This document shows positions 31,730 to 43,173 of a DNA stretch of 64,000 nucleotides, one piece after another. A program made the position numbers and the translations under genes. Below the pieces are notes generated by a model. The model made no database searches and was not told where the DNA came from. It saw only the letters and a program-made list of their open reading frames with translations. Origin of the DNA: Methanobrevibacter sp. V74 (GTDB lineage Archaea > Methanobacteriota > Methanobacteria > Methanobacteriales > Methanobacteriaceae). The stretch spans positions 1 through 64,000 of the forward strand of contig NZ_CAUJAN010000004.1 in assembly GCF_963082495.1 (NCBI RefSeq), written 5' to 3'. Positions within the stretch are counted from its first letter, which is position 1, and each line of letters starts with the position of its first letter.

Positions 31730-32523
31730 TGGACGATTGCTCGTTCGCACGCTCTTAAGAACCGTATGTATCCGTTTCCGAAGACACTGACAATGCAGAA
31801 CTTTAACTTACATCCTACTTCTCAACATTGTAGCAGTTGATAGTGACCCAATCCGTAGCGTATTGTGTTGTGGACACATAAACATTATTGTTTTGAGCAT
31901 ATATCCTCCATCACCAATCATTTGAATTAATGATTTTTATTCATTTTATATTCACTTTTTCCACCAACAGAAGCCATCCATGTTATCCATGCCATGCACA
32001 AGGCACGGTATCCATTATAGTCATTATTCCTATTTCCTTATTGTCTTTTGACATTTAATGGCTTTCACTTTCCCTGATATCCTTTATCTTCTAAGGATTT
32101 AGACTTCATTTACAATTCGCTTACTCACAAATTGTTGTGAGGCCTAAAAAGTTGATCTGCTTCATATCGAATTAATAATGTTACATCACTGCTCAGGCAA
32201 ATTACTGTAAGGTTACGGCAAAACAACCACATATTTATTGATGATTTCTATGAATTTGCTGTTCAGCAGCAGTTAAATAAATTTAACGTCGCATTCCCCC
32301 TATTGTCTTGTTTTGCGAAGACTACAATTCTTCGCTTTCATTAACCTTTTTTCATTCTTTCCCTACTATAAATATGATGAATGCTTTATATTTAATTGGA
32401 CATATATCATGAACCCATAATCAATTACCAGATTATGAGTTTCAATGGGGAAAATTTCATCATAAAGAGGATTGAAATAAAATTTCGCCGATTTTAACGG
32501 ATAGATCCTAGCTTGTTGCACAA
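31730..32523 (-). ncRNA. Hairpin-rich non-coding stretch, possible degraded ribozyme
   Basis: About 800 bases without a coding frame and visibly less AT-rich than its neighbours. It holds several perfect hairpins: 32124-32141 (ctcacaa/ttgtgag), 32272-32287 (gttaaat/atttaac) and 32315-32335 (gcgaaga/tcttcgc). On the minus strand it begins with GTGCAACAAGC near 32523, close to the GUGYG start of group II introns. It ends with GAAACGGATACATACGGTTC (about 31750-31785), which resembles the 3' half of domain V. The matching 5' half of domain V is not found. A degraded or unusual intron, or another structured RNA, are both open; strand is therefore tentative. Confidence 0.35.
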
Positions 32524-32599
32524 ATACTTTTCAAATGCTCTTGGCAAATTAGAATAACATATCAACTTTATACTATATTTACAAAAAAGGTTTGGTAAA

Positions 32600-34525
32600 A
32601 TGTGTGGAGAAAGAATTACATTGCAAAATATTAAAGGCGTTGGAGATAAAATCTCTGAAAAAATAATCAATAGTGTTGGAGGAGAAGAGGAACTCCAAAA
32701 AATAGTTGAAGATATTGATGTTGAAAAAATAGCGAATATTGAAGGCATAAGCCAAAGAAAAGCTATTGAAATAATGAATCAACTACTGAATAACCCTGAA
32801 TATCAGTTTATAAAAAGTGATAGGGCAATGGAGATTTATGAAGATATTATAAACAAGATTTTGGCATATTCTAATACTTCTTATTCTAAAAATAGAATCC
32901 TATTACTCTCACCGTCAAAAAATATTGATAAAATTAATTCAAACCTTAATTTTGTAATGACCGCAAAGGAGCATGTTTCACAACTTCCAATTATTAAATT
33001 AAGAGGATTAATGAAAAATTTAAAAGAAGTTGAAGAAGTAAAACCGGAATATGACCCAAGTAAAGCCATTATTGTTGAAAGTGAAGAAGACAATTCATAT
33101 CTTACAGACTTAGGATTGAATCAATATTACCCAATCATAACTGCTAGTGATTCCCCACTACTAAAAGAGGAATTATTGAATTATGATCTAGTATTTTATG
33201 TTTATTCTCAAGGAATACTTGATTTTGAAGGAATGCCAAACCTTATTATGATAAACATTGATGAAAATGATTATGAAATTATTCCTGAAAAAATCATAAA
33301 CTTTTTTATCCAAAATAAAGAATTATTCTCCAAAGTTTATGAAATACAAAAGATTAGAAATAATGAAAGTGTTTTAGGAGAAATAATTCCACTAATTGAT
33401 GAATTGAACATTATTGATAAGCGTGAAGTGGATATTGAAAAACTTGTACTTTCTCTAAAAGAGGAGATGGATGAAGAATTAGAAAAATCCATCAAACAAG
33501 TTGACCTTGAAGGAGGTGAAATTCTCAACTTATTAAACAATAACTTCCCACCAAAAATTAGCAAAATATTCGATGAAATTATAAACAAACGTAAGGAAAT
33601 TATCCGCGAGAAAACTGGTTTAAGTTTTGATCCATACCTTAGAACATATCCAATTCAAATTGATGAAACAGAAATTCAAAGAGTAACCATTGAACAGGCA
33701 TCTAAAAAAGAAAACGACATATTCGACATTAAAAAAACAGCCGCAATTGAATTAAATTCTATAAAAGAAAAAGCTATCAAAGAAGTAAACGATACAATCA
33801 AATTTGACTATGAATTCAGTTTAGGAAGCTTTGCATACGAATATGATTTATGTAAGCCAGAATTCAGTGATGAAATAAAATTAACAGGAGCAATACACTT
33901 AGAATTGGCACTTAAAAAAGATAAAGATCATGTGCAAAATATTGATTATGAATTAAGCAAAAAAGAAAATATTGCACTTCTAACAGGAGCAAACAGTGGA
34001 GGTAAAACAACACTTTTAGAAACCCTAACTCAAATATCAATAATGGCGCAAATGGGGCTTCCTGTAAGTGCGGATAAAGCTAAAATAAAATTATTCCATG
34101 AGATTTACCACTTCTCAAAGAAAAGATCTCTAGATGCTGGAGCATTTGAATCATTCCTAAATGTGTTCATACCAATCGTTACCACAAATAGTGAAAAGTT
34201 AGTATTATTAGATGAACTTGAAGGAATAACAGAACTTGAAGCAGCTGTTAAAATTATATCCACATTTATTGATATGATTAAAGAATCTAATTCTTATGGA
34301 GTGATTGTTACTCACATGGCAAGAGAATTAATGAACTACACAGATATTAGAGTAGATGGAATTGAAGCTAAAGGATTAGATGAAGACTATAATTTAATAG
34401 TTGACAGAACACCTAAAATGAACTTCCTTGCAAAAAGTACCCCTGAATTAATCCTAAAAAGAATTTATGAAAAATCAGATGATGAATTAAAAGCCGTATA
34501 TGCCAGAATTTTAGAAAAATTCTAA
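32600..34525 (+). CDS. MutS-like ATPase with N-terminal helix-hairpin-helix
   Basis: 641 residues. Residues about 5-65 form two helix-hairpin-helix motifs (IKGVGDKIS, IEGISQRKA). The C-terminal half has a MutS-type ABC ATPase with Walker A GANSGGKTT (about 462-470), DELEG Walker B and THMARE switch. The mismatch-binding domain I is absent, as in archaeal MutS5-like proteins. Probably binds recombination or replication DNA structures rather than mismatches. Ribosome site AAGGTTTGG upstream of ATG 32600. Confidence 0.85.
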   Translation: MCGERITLQNIKGVGDKISEKIINSVGGEEELQKIVEDIDVEKIANIEGISQRKAIEIMNQLLNNPEYQFIKSDRAMEIYEDIINKILAYSNTSYSKNRILLLSPSKNIDKINSNLNFVMTAKEHVSQLPIIKLRGLMKNLKEVEEVKPEYDPSKAIIVESEEDNSYLTDLGLNQYYPIITASDSPLLKEELLNYDLVFYVYSQGILDFEGMPNLIMINIDENDYEIIPEKIINFFIQNKELFSKVYEIQKIRNNESVLGEIIPLIDELNIIDKREVDIEKLVLSLKEEMDEELEKSIKQVDLEGGEILNLLNNNFPPKISKIFDEIINKRKEIIREKTGLSFDPYLRTYPIQIDETEIQRVTIEQASKKENDIFDIKKTAAIELNSIKEKAIKEVNDTIKFDYEFSLGSFAYEYDLCKPEFSDEIKLTGAIHLELALKKDKDHVQNIDYELSKKENIALLTGANSGGKTTLLETLTQISIMAQMGLPVSADKAKIKLFHEIYHFSKKRSLDAGAFESFLNVFIPIVTTNSEKLVLLDELEGITELEAAVKIISTFIDMIKESNSYGVIVTHMARELMNYTDIRVDGIEAKGLDEDYNLIVDRTPKMNFLAKSTPELILKRIYEKSDDELKAVYARILEKF

Positions 34526-35052
34526 ATGTCGTCAACTTAATTTTTTCTAAAAATTCTTATTTTTTGTATTATTAATATATTATTATTTAATTAAATGTCA
34601 ATCAAGAAAATAACTTGTTTGTTGATGGAATTTGCTGTAATGGAACCCATGGCATATGTTTGGATAATCTAAATCCGTATTCATGTTCAAAGATATTATT
34701 AAAGAAATTGATGGATTAGGAGGTTACTGCTGTAACTGATTTTAGATATTTTTGTTGAATGAAAATTGTAAGCAATAGTAACTTTTTAGCACCATAATTC
34801 CCATTTTTAGAAACTTAAGAAGGGGCGTTCATGATGGATTTTTCAATTACTATCATTATTGATAACATAGTTATATCATGTTTAGATTGAATTTGAATTT
34901 TTGTAAGCTTTATATATATTTTATGAACAAAAACAATGCTGTTAAGTTAAGATTTATTTTGAATTCATTTTTTATGAGTATTCATACAATTTTGTTAATA
35001 TTGAATAATTTTTTAAGTTTTAAAAAAAGTTAAAATAAGGAGTTTGGGTTCC
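34526..35052. other. Intergenic stretch with degraded coding traces
   Basis: No intact gene. A short in-frame run near 34621-34725 (VDGICCNGTHGICLDN) looks like decayed coding sequence of unknown origin. Contains the dispersed repeat at 34805-34887. Confidence 0.4.
34805..34887 (+). repeat. Dispersed repeat, copy 1
   Basis: About 80 bases beginning tagaaacttaag and ending atatcatgtttaga, roughly three-quarters identical to 45840-45914 with a small length difference near the start. Confidence 0.6.
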
Positions 35053-37226
35053 TTATTTTTCGATTATTATTGTGTTTTTTATTGTGGATTTTTTGTATTT
35101 TGAGTATATTTTGTATTTGCCTATTTTTAAGTTTTTGATTTTTAGTGTTGCGATTCTGTGTTTGTTTGTTGTTTGTTTGTATGTTTTTCCTTCGAATTTG
35201 AATGTTATTGTTTTTTTAGGGTTTGCTCTTCCGTTTGTTTTTATTAGTTTGGCTTTGAATATTGTTGTTTTTGTTTTTTTCTTGACTACGTTATTGGCTG
35301 TTAGTACTGGTTTGATTTTGATTGTGTTTTTTTGTTTGAATTTGGAGTATTTTGTGGTTATTGTGTATTTTCCAGATTTTTGTAGGATTTCGTATTTTGC
35401 GTATCCGTTTTTGTTTGTTTTTTTAGTGTATGTTTTACCGTCAATGGTGAATTTAACTGTTTTTCCAGCCCCTACAGATTTTTTGTTTAGTTTGATTATT
35501 TTTACTTTAAATGTTCCTCCTAAAAAGTAGATTATCATGTTTTTGTTTTCTGTTATTGGAGATTTTATGATTTTTAGTGTGGTTTTATATAAACTTGATC
35601 CGTAGTCACGATCTCCGTTGAATCTGGTGATAACTAAGTATTTTCCAGGTTTTTGTTTAAGAAGTAAAATTGCATAACCCTTTTTGTTGGTTTTCACATA
35701 GTAGTTTTTATTTGCAATTGTGATTTTAACATTTTTATTAACTAAAGGATTACCTTTGTAGTTGGTTAGTTTAACCTTATACTTTGTTCCGTCGTTATAA
35801 AACATTAGAATATTTTTAGCCCTTAAATAAGTATCACCAGTTATAATTATGTAATTTGAAAAACCATTAAATACCATTTTAATAGTATTTTTTCCATTGT
35901 GTAAATTATTAAAAGTAATACCATTATTTAACAAAGCATTAACAATATTAATACCATTTTTATAGTATGCAACAGGATAGTTAGTCTCCGCATCGTAAAT
36001 TAAATTTTTAACATTAACAGTAGCTGTTTTTTTAGGACGATAAATACTAAAAATACAATTATAAATCGCACTTGATTTATAAAAATAAATAGCATTACCT
36101 TTATTACTATCAGCATAGTTATTAACAAAAGACAACCACTTAATTTACCATTATTAACATTCCAACAAACAGCACCACCAAGCTTTTTAGCATGGTTATT
36201 GTTAAAAGAAGAATAACTTAAAGCACCATTAGCACCCTCCCAGTAAACAGCACCACCATAATACTTAGCATTGTTATTGTTAAAAGAAGAATAACTTAAA
36301 GCACCATTAGCACCCTCCCAGTAAACAGCACCACCATAATACTTAGCATTGTTATTGTTAAAAGAAGAATAACTTAAAGCACCATTAGCACCCTCCCAGT
36401 AAACAGCACCACCATAATACTTAGCATTGTTATTGTTAAAAGAAGAATAACTTAAAGCACCATTAGCACCCTCCCAGTAAACAGCACCACCATAATACTT
36501 AGCATTGTTATTGTTAAAAGAAGAATAACTTAAAGCACCATTAGCACCATGCCAAAATACAGCACCACCATAATACTTAGCATTGTTATTGTTAAAAGAA
36601 CAATAACTTAAAGCACCATTAGCACCATGCCAAAATACAGCACCACCATAATACTTAGCATTGTTATTGTTAAAAGAACAATAATTTGAAGCACCATTAT
36701 CACCACTCCAATAAACAGCACCCCCATGCTGAGCAGTGTTGTCTATAAAAGTACAACTTGTTATTTGACAATTAAATCCTTGTAAGTAAATAGCACCACC
36801 ATAATCTGTTACTATGTTATTAGCATTTATGAATCTTATATTTTTTAATGTAACTGGATTGCCTTTTATACAGAATATGCTTGAAGCTGATTTACCATCA
36901 AGTGTGTGACCTTGTCCGTTGATAGTTATTGGTTTATTAATTGTTATCACATTGTCACCAGGTTCATAGGCATAGTTTTGATATAGATTTAATGCACCTC
37001 CATCAGGAGTAATGTCGATTAGGTTTTGCAAATCAGCAAATGCCGAACCACCTCCCCTTAATTCACTTTTATTCATTTCAACATTCAGTGTGTCATCATT
37101 TTCTTCAACTTCTACAATTGTTGTATTTTCATCTAAACCTATTTCAGATGTAGCATTATCCTGTGCCGAAACAGCAAAAATAGATAAAACTATTAAAAAA
37201 AGAAATACAATTACGAGTTTGTTTAA
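35053..37226 (-). pseudogene. Adhesin-like protein with 26-residue repeats, start lost and frameshifted
   Basis: The frame opens with a signal peptide (NKLVIVFLFLIVLSIFAVSA) but the codon where ATG belongs is TTA, directly after an in-frame TAG (37227-37229), and no ribosome site is seen. The first in-frame ATG (37076) lies beyond the signal peptide. A polymorphic-outer-membrane-type beta-helix with eight 26-residue repeats follows. At about 36132 the frame shifts: NGKLSG should continue as SFVNNYADSN in the second frame, which runs to 35053 with Ig-like repeats (KKTNKNGYAKYEI, KQTTNKHRIATLKI). One missing base explains the shift. No membrane anchor is seen at the C-terminus. Confidence 0.75.
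36155..36725 (-). repeat. 78-base tandem repeats in the adhesin gene
   Basis: Eight units of 26 codons. The core is GGAVYWEGANGALSYSSFNN; four consecutive units are YWEGANG versions and nearly identical at DNA level, two are FWHGANG, and the outer units (YWSGDNG, CWNVNNG) are diverged. This pattern indicates recent expansion from the middle. Confidence 0.9.
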
Positions 37227-37319
37227 CTATGCCGAATAAAATGATTCTTTTAAAAATATTGTTGATTCGAAATTTTTATAGAAATGCTATTTGTATTTGA
37301 GTTTGTCCAATAATGTGAT

Positions 37320-38397
37320 TTTTTAAAATTTTGATTTTGGAATTGGAGAGAGATTGTTTAAGATTCGGAGTGCTTTTTACACTTGAAATAGTACTTCGAA
37401 GATATTTTGGTTTTTACTACTTTCGCTACGGTCTGGAATTATTAATTTTATATTGTTCTCATATGCATATTTTTATTACCTCATCCTCCATTATAATCCA
37501 TTTATCTGCAACTACTACTTTGAGGATTAATTCCCATTTTCTATTTTTATTTCATGTAACATTTTAAATAGTTCATTGTGGTCTGTAGCACTCTGTGTTA
37601 AGTATTGTCCCCACTACCATTCCATTTTTGCTGTCTATTGCAACTTGATAGTTGTAATTTAATCCTATATTGTGTTTTTTATCTTTCATCCATCTTGATT
37701 CGGGATCATGTTAAACTAAGTTGTGTTTTCCATCATTAATTTGCCTTTAAAACATCCAGAAAATCAAGAATATAGTTCATTGTCCATTACTAATCAAAGC
37801 AGTCTTTTTAGAAGAATTAATGCATTTTTATTTAAATTATCATATAATTTCACTAATTAATTCATCAATATCTTCTTGTTTTTTATTTTTATTAAAATAT
37901 TTGTGGATTTTGTACCAAATACTATTTTTACATCTGTCCATGCCATAATTTAAAATCAAATTTTGCAAAAATTCAATTTCTTCAATTTTGATCAAACGGA
38001 AATTATTCGCATTTGCTTTAACAATGCTTCCATCAACAGCAACGCACTCACCATCAATTAAACCCAAATTAATCCCCAAAATACAGTGTAATGAAAAAAT
38101 GCATTAATCAACAAAGTGTTTTCCTGTAAAAACAAATGAATAATCGATTTCTTAGCTTTCTTATCATTCAAGATATAATTAACTGATTCATCATTTATTA
38201 TTTATCCAATCAGCCAAACTTCTACAACTAAATCTATTATTATAAATTCCATAGACAACAAAACCCAATAAATCATCCAAATAATATTCTTTAGACCTTC
38301 CATGACTCTTAAAATCACTTTCAAAGAATAATGGAAAATCACGTTTAAAATTACTTACTAACTTTTTAACTGTAAAAACTATATTATTGTTATTCAA
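37320..38397 (-). pseudogene. IS1182-like transposase remnant
   Basis: Broken into several frames. Visible pieces in order: N-terminal FKSHGRSKEYYLDDLLGF (38397-38191), VAVDGSIVKANANN (DDE first Asp region, about 38040), DPESRWMKDKKHNIGLNYNY (about 37700), VVADKW (about 37510) and IIPDRSESSKN (about 37440). The order and motifs fit an IS1182/IS5-like DDE transposase. No terminal repeats recognised. Confidence 0.7.
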
Positions 38398-38763
38398 ATT
38401 CTATCCAGAAAAGGTACATGTAAAAATAGCCTGTTCACAAGAGGATTTATCATAAACTAAAGTCATAAATATCAAAACACCTAAACTTTTTGACAAAACC
38501 AAAACATTTAAGTGTCACAAAATACATAAAAATAAATTGTGAGAGGATTCTGGTTTTGTAGAATTAAATAACTATTTATCTTCTCACATACTTATAATTA
38601 ACTACTTTTTATAAAAGAATCTTAAAAATAAACAAATTTTCAATGAAAAAATTAATAAAAAAAATAAAAAATTAGAAAAAATTATTTATTGGACAGACTC
38701 ATATTACAAAATATTTATTACTTTAACCCAAGAACAGTAAAATTTAGTCAAAAAGAATTTTTC
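38398..38763. other. Intergenic stretch
   Basis: AT-rich; no gene, repeat or clear hairpin that I can support. It lies between the transposase remnant and the HepT remnant. Confidence 0.45.
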
Positions 38764-39086
38764 CTAAATATTCTTTAAATTTTCAGGAACATCCTCATGA
38801 ATAATTTCCCAGATTACATCATCAACGATATTTCATAATTATGTGCAGTGACATTTCTCAAACCAATTAACTGACTCCATTCAATTCCATCATATTCTTC
38901 ACGGAATTCCTCTGAAAATCTATTTGCAAATTCCCCCATTTGAATAATAACTAATGCACAAGCATCTTTATATAAACTATCTGACATGTAAATTTCTTTA
39001 TCATCATCAAAACGCTTTAGATAATCATTAATGCAATTACAGTAGTCAATTATGGTTTCAGCATATCTTTTATCTTTTTCGTTCAT
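38764..39086 (-). pseudogene. hepT: HepT toxin, frameshifted at the C-terminus
   Basis: HEPN-family RNase toxin partner of MntA (type VII toxin-antitoxin). ATG 39086 overlaps the mntA end. The frame contains the R-x4-H-x-Y active-site motif (RNVTAHNY) but then stops at 38814. Skipping two bases (an AT duplication in ATAT) restores IVDDVIWEIIHEDVPENL up to a stop at 38764, the expected family C-terminus. The catalytic motif survives, so residual activity of the shortened protein cannot be excluded. Confidence 0.75.
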
Positions 39087-39366
39087 ATAAAAGAACCTCA
39101 TCCTTACTTACTGCTTCAAGAAATTTTTTATTTGAACTTCCTTTACTAATTACATCAACATGGCACTCAAATTCATCTTCTAAATCTTGAACTAAAGAAA
39201 CATATTGCAGACCTCTTAAATCACCTTTATCCATTATAAAATCTAAATCACTATCTTCAGTTGCTTCACAACGTGCATAAGATCCAAAAAGGCTGAAAGT
39301 ATTTATTCCATATTTGATAACTATGGGAAAAACTCTTTTTTTAATATCTTCAATAGTAAACACCAT
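39070..39366 (-). CDS. mntA: MntA nucleotidyltransferase antitoxin
   Basis: Minimal nucleotidyltransferase, 98 residues, with GSYARCEATEDSDLD fitting the GSx10DxD motif. In the family, MntA neutralises HepT by adding AMP to its active-site tyrosine. Overlaps the hepT start by 17 bases. Upstream is the left end of an insertion sequence. Confidence 0.85.
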   Translation of the reverse strand: MVFTIEDIKKRVFPIVIKYGINTFSLFGSYARCEATEDSDLDFIMDKGDLRGLQYVSLVQDLEDEFECHVDVISKGSSNKKFLEAVSKDEVLLYERKR

Positions 39367-39447
39367 GAAAAATCACCATCAGGTAATGAATTCTTATTTA
39401 AGTATATCCCATTCATTAATAATAAATATTTTCGAAGTGATCAATTC

Positions 39448-40829
39448 GGCTCTTTCAAAAACTTGTGTGATTTTTTTCTTTTTCATTTTTTATGTTCCAA
39501 TAATTTAGTTTTAGCATGAATCTTGTTAAAAGTCCTTGTTTTATCTTCATTGTTCTTTTTATATGTTTTGGGAATACTTTTTGGAAGATGTTTTCGATTT
39601 TATTGTTTGTCGATGGAATATTCGTGTTTTCAAGGTGGTTCGTTAATTTTTTAAAGTTGGGAATGATGAATTTCCATAGGATTTTGTATTGTGAAGTTGT
39701 TTGGAGGGTATTTTTTTATCAATCAACATGTCACGTAGTTTTTTAGCATCATCGAGTGTTTCTGCATCCAATATTTTTATAAATGTCTTGTTTTAATTCT
39801 GTTAAGATTTCTTTTTCTTCATCTGTTAGTTGGTTTTTATTAAAATAGTCTTTAAATCTTTTTATGTTTTGTTTCACGTGAAATTTGCAGAAATGATGTT
39901 TTACTTTTAGTTTATCTATTGCTTCTCGATATTCATGTTTTAAGTCTGTTTCCTATTGATATTTTTCTTTTGATTTCTTAGTGATTCGTTTAAGAATTGA
40001 TAAATGGTCTTGGAATCTTCTGATTCGACTAATTTGACTGAAACTAAAGTATTCAGTTTAACGTCGAATAATGCTAAAAATATAATATCCAAATCCCATT
40101 AATTTTAACCCAAAGACTGTCGAATAAATAATAAAGCATAAATAAGTCCAATTTTGATAGTTAAATTGATAATTTGAGTTTTAATAATATGTTTTCTATG
40201 CTTTGGTGTGAGATTTCGATGTTGTGTTGATTTTTTAAGTCGAATCGTATTTTGTGGGAGCCCTGCACCATAAAATTTGATATAAATTTTCAATACACTC
40301 AATAACAGGCAATGTAATATTAGAATTAGAATAAACAAGTGAAGATAAATTAGTATATAAAAAAAACTTTACCGCATTTTTTTGCATTTATATTTTTGAA
40401 TAGTACAAATTTGTTCTCCAATTCTTAAAAAAAGATTAGTTTCCTTTCGTAAGTTCCATTTTTAACAGTATTTTTTGATTTACAACTTGGATAAAATACT
40501 AATTCTATTTTTAAAATAAGTTTTTTCCTCTTTTTTTCCAGCCTAATATAGATTATCAGCAAAATATTTTTCACAACCAAATCGAGAAAGATCATCATAT
40601 TGACGGAATTCAGAAAAACTCTGGAATAAAATCGGAAAGTTTATATTCTTTTAACTCCATACATTCATATGAAGCTTTAATATTCTTATTAGACATATTA
40701 ATATTTAAGTTCCACCTTATATATTAATTTTACTACTTTTAAATTAAAAATAAAGAAAAAATAGAACGAAAAAATTTCATGGCTCAAAAACTAGTAAAAA
40801 TTCAAATCACACAAGTTTTTGAAAGAGAC
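39448..40829 (-). mobile_element. Insertion sequence copy A (ISM1/ISNCY-like), defective
   Basis: Bounded by inverted ends ggctctttcaaaaacttgtg / cacaagtttttgaaagagac. The transposase, read on the minus strand, is broken by frameshifts and stops but recognisable (HHFCKFHVKQNINKRFKDYF, TNLSSLVYSNSN, late IEN-like region). It shares an in-frame TAG (after KSKEKYQ) and a frameshift (before DAETLNDAKKLRD) with copies B, C and D. Family assignment rests on the length, ~25-base ends and the zinc-ribbon plus DDE transposase. Confidence 0.75.
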
Positions 40830-40837
40830 TATTTTTT

Positions 40838-41420
40838 TTGGATGATGATCAACTAAATGTCAGTAATTCCATTCATCTTGATGATTTGAGCTTTTTTGAT
40901 GAGTATTATGATGAATATTATTCCAAAATTGGATATTATGAATATGAATCACTAAATCAACATATGCAGATTCATTCATCACGCAAAAAGAAGAAAACCT
41001 TCAAAATACTAATAAATGACCAAGTAATGCTTCAAGAAGATTTCGACAAAGAATTCCTAGAAATCTTTTTAAAATACTTTCTGGAAGGATTACCCAAAAA
41101 AAGTACTAGTAACTGATGGTTATTTAGCATGTCCCACAATAATAGAAAAAAATATACATAAATCATCAACTCTGCATATTCCACATCATAAAAAAACGCA
41201 CACCATCCTTTAGAAAAATCAAAAAAAAAACTCGAAAAAAGACAACCAATCAAACCAATTATGAAGATACACAAAAATTCCTAAAAAACCCAACAAAAAA
41301 ATTCAATAAAACCACCACATACTTTTCAAAACTCCCAAATACCAAAAACAAACAATAAAAATCGAAGAATACTTCAAAATAACACTACCAAAATACTTAA
41401 AACGAGAATATTATTTAATT
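40838..41420 (+). pseudogene. Transposase remnant
   Basis: An open frame to 41116 (FKILINDQVMLQEDFDKEF) followed, after frame changes, by TDGYLACPTIIEK and LCIFHIIKK pieces. That succession matches the catalytic middle of DDE transposases of the same broad group as the nearby elements. Heavily degraded; begins 8 bases after copy A. Confidence 0.5.
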
Positions 41421-41724
41421 AAAGAAATATTAAATGAATTTATCATTATTTTTCATATAATAATTTAATGAAAATAAAATTATAAAAAATCAATCAGCTA
41501 AATTTTTTACAATCTCCAGTTTGTATCTTCAATTATATGTGTTGTTTCATCTGAAAGAATTATACCGTCTTTTTTGTTATTTTGAAATATCTGCAAGTCT
41601 GAAAGTTTATTTCATTTAGAAAACAATTTCATAGCAATCAAACGTTCATGGTATCTAGTATCATTCTTAGATTAATTTTCATATGTTCTACACGATTATT
41701 CCATATGCGAATTTAGAAAATTAA
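41421..41724. other. Intergenic stretch with a small coding trace
   Basis: On the minus strand about 41500-41600 reads LSDLQIFQNNKKDGIILSD up to a stop, which looks like the end of a decayed gene I cannot name. Nothing else seen. Confidence 0.35.
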
Positions 41725-43110
41725 GTCTCTTTCAAAAACTTGTGTGATTTGAATTTTTACTATTTTTTGAGCCACGAAATTTTTTCGTTTAAATTTTTCT
41801 TTATTTTTAATTTAAAAGTAGTAAAATTAATATATAAGGTGGAACTTAAATATTAATATGAAAAACAACAATATTAAAGCTCCATATGATTGTATGGAGT
41901 TAAAAGAATATAAACTTTCCGATTTTATTCCAGAGTTTTTCTGAATTCCGTCAATATGATGATCTTTCTCGATTTGGTTGTGAAAAATATTTTGCTGATA
42001 ATCTATATTAGGCTGGAAAAAAAGAGGAAAAAACTTATTTTAAAAATAGAATTAGTATTTTATCCAAGTTGTAAATCAAAAAATACTGTTAAAAATGGAA
42101 CTTACGAAAGGAAACTAATCTTTTTTTAAGAATTGGAGAACAAATTTGTACTATTCAAAAATATAAATGCAAAAAAATGCGGTAAAGTTTTTTTTATATA
42201 CTAATTTATCTTCACTTGTTTATTCTAATTCTAATATTACATTACTGGTTGTTGATTGTATTGAAATTTATATCAAATTTTATGGTGCAGGGCTCCCACA
42301 AAATACGATTTGACTTAAAAAATCAACACAACATCGAAATCTCACACCAAAGCATAGAAAACATATTATTAAAACTCAAATTATCAATTTAACTATCCAA
42401 ATTGGACTTATTTATGGTTTATTATTTATTCGACAGTCTTTGGGTTAAAATTAATGGGATTTGGATATTATATTTTTAGCATTATTCGACGTTAAACTGA
42501 ATACTTTAGTTTCAGTCAAATTAGTCGAATCAGAAGATTACAAGACCATTTATCAATTCTTAAACGAATCACTAAGAAATCAAAAGAAAAATATCAATAG
42601 GAAACAGACTTAAAACATGAATATCGAGAAGCAATAGATAAACTAAAAGTAAAACATCATTTCTGCAAATTTCACGTGAAACAAAACATAAACAAAAGAT
42701 TTAAAGACTATTTTAATAAAAACCAACTAACAGATGAAGAAAAAGAAATCTTAACAGAATTAAAACAAGACATTTATAAAAATATTGGATGCAGAAACAC
42801 TCAATGATGCTAAAAAACTACGTGACATGTTAATTGATAAAAAAATACCCTCCAAACAACTTCACAATACAAAATCCTATGGAAATTCATCATTCCCAAC
42901 TTTAAAAAATTAACGAACCACCTTGAAAACACAAATATTCCATCAACAAACAATAAAATCGAAAACATCCTCCAAAAAGTATTCCCAAAACATATAAAAA
43001 GAACAATGAAGATAAAACAAGAACTTTTAACAAGATTCATGCTAAAACTAAATTATTGGAACATAAAAAAAATGAAAAAGAAAAAAATCACACAAGTTTT
43101 TGAAAGAGCC
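41725..43110 (+). mobile_element. Insertion sequence copy B, defective
   Basis: Same element as copy A in the opposite orientation, 1,386 bases. The transposase begins MKNNNIKAPYDCMELKEYKL at about 41858 and then shifts frame; it carries the same TAG and the same later frameshift as the other copies. Left flank aaaattaa is the exact reverse complement of the left flank of copy C. Confidence 0.78.
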
Positions 43111-43132
43111 GAATGATTTATAACCAAAATAT

Positions 43133-43140
43133 TTATATGC
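43133..43140 (+). promoter_or_regulatory. Possible TATA box
   Basis: tttatatg about 35 bases before the start codon at 43174, at a distance suitable for an archaeal promoter with a short leader. Confidence 0.35.
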
Positions 43141-43173
43141 AATAATGCATAAATATTTGAAAGAGGTGAAAAA

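Noticed and set aside
31740-31860. Confident group II intron domain V
   Set aside because: The 3' half looks right but no pairing 5' strand with AGC is present; kept only as a possibility.
32440-32500. CRISPR-like words (gattgaaat, gtttcaat) near the structured region
   Set aside because: No regularly spaced repeats; only single occurrences.
35072-35530. 152-residue plus-strand frame rich in Phe and Val
   Set aside because: Antisense of the adhesin's Lys/Asn-rich repeats.
42590-42605. In-frame TAG in the IS transposase read as pyrrolysine
   Set aside because: No pyl genes are seen, the lineage is not known to use pyrrolysine, and a frameshift follows in the same gene.
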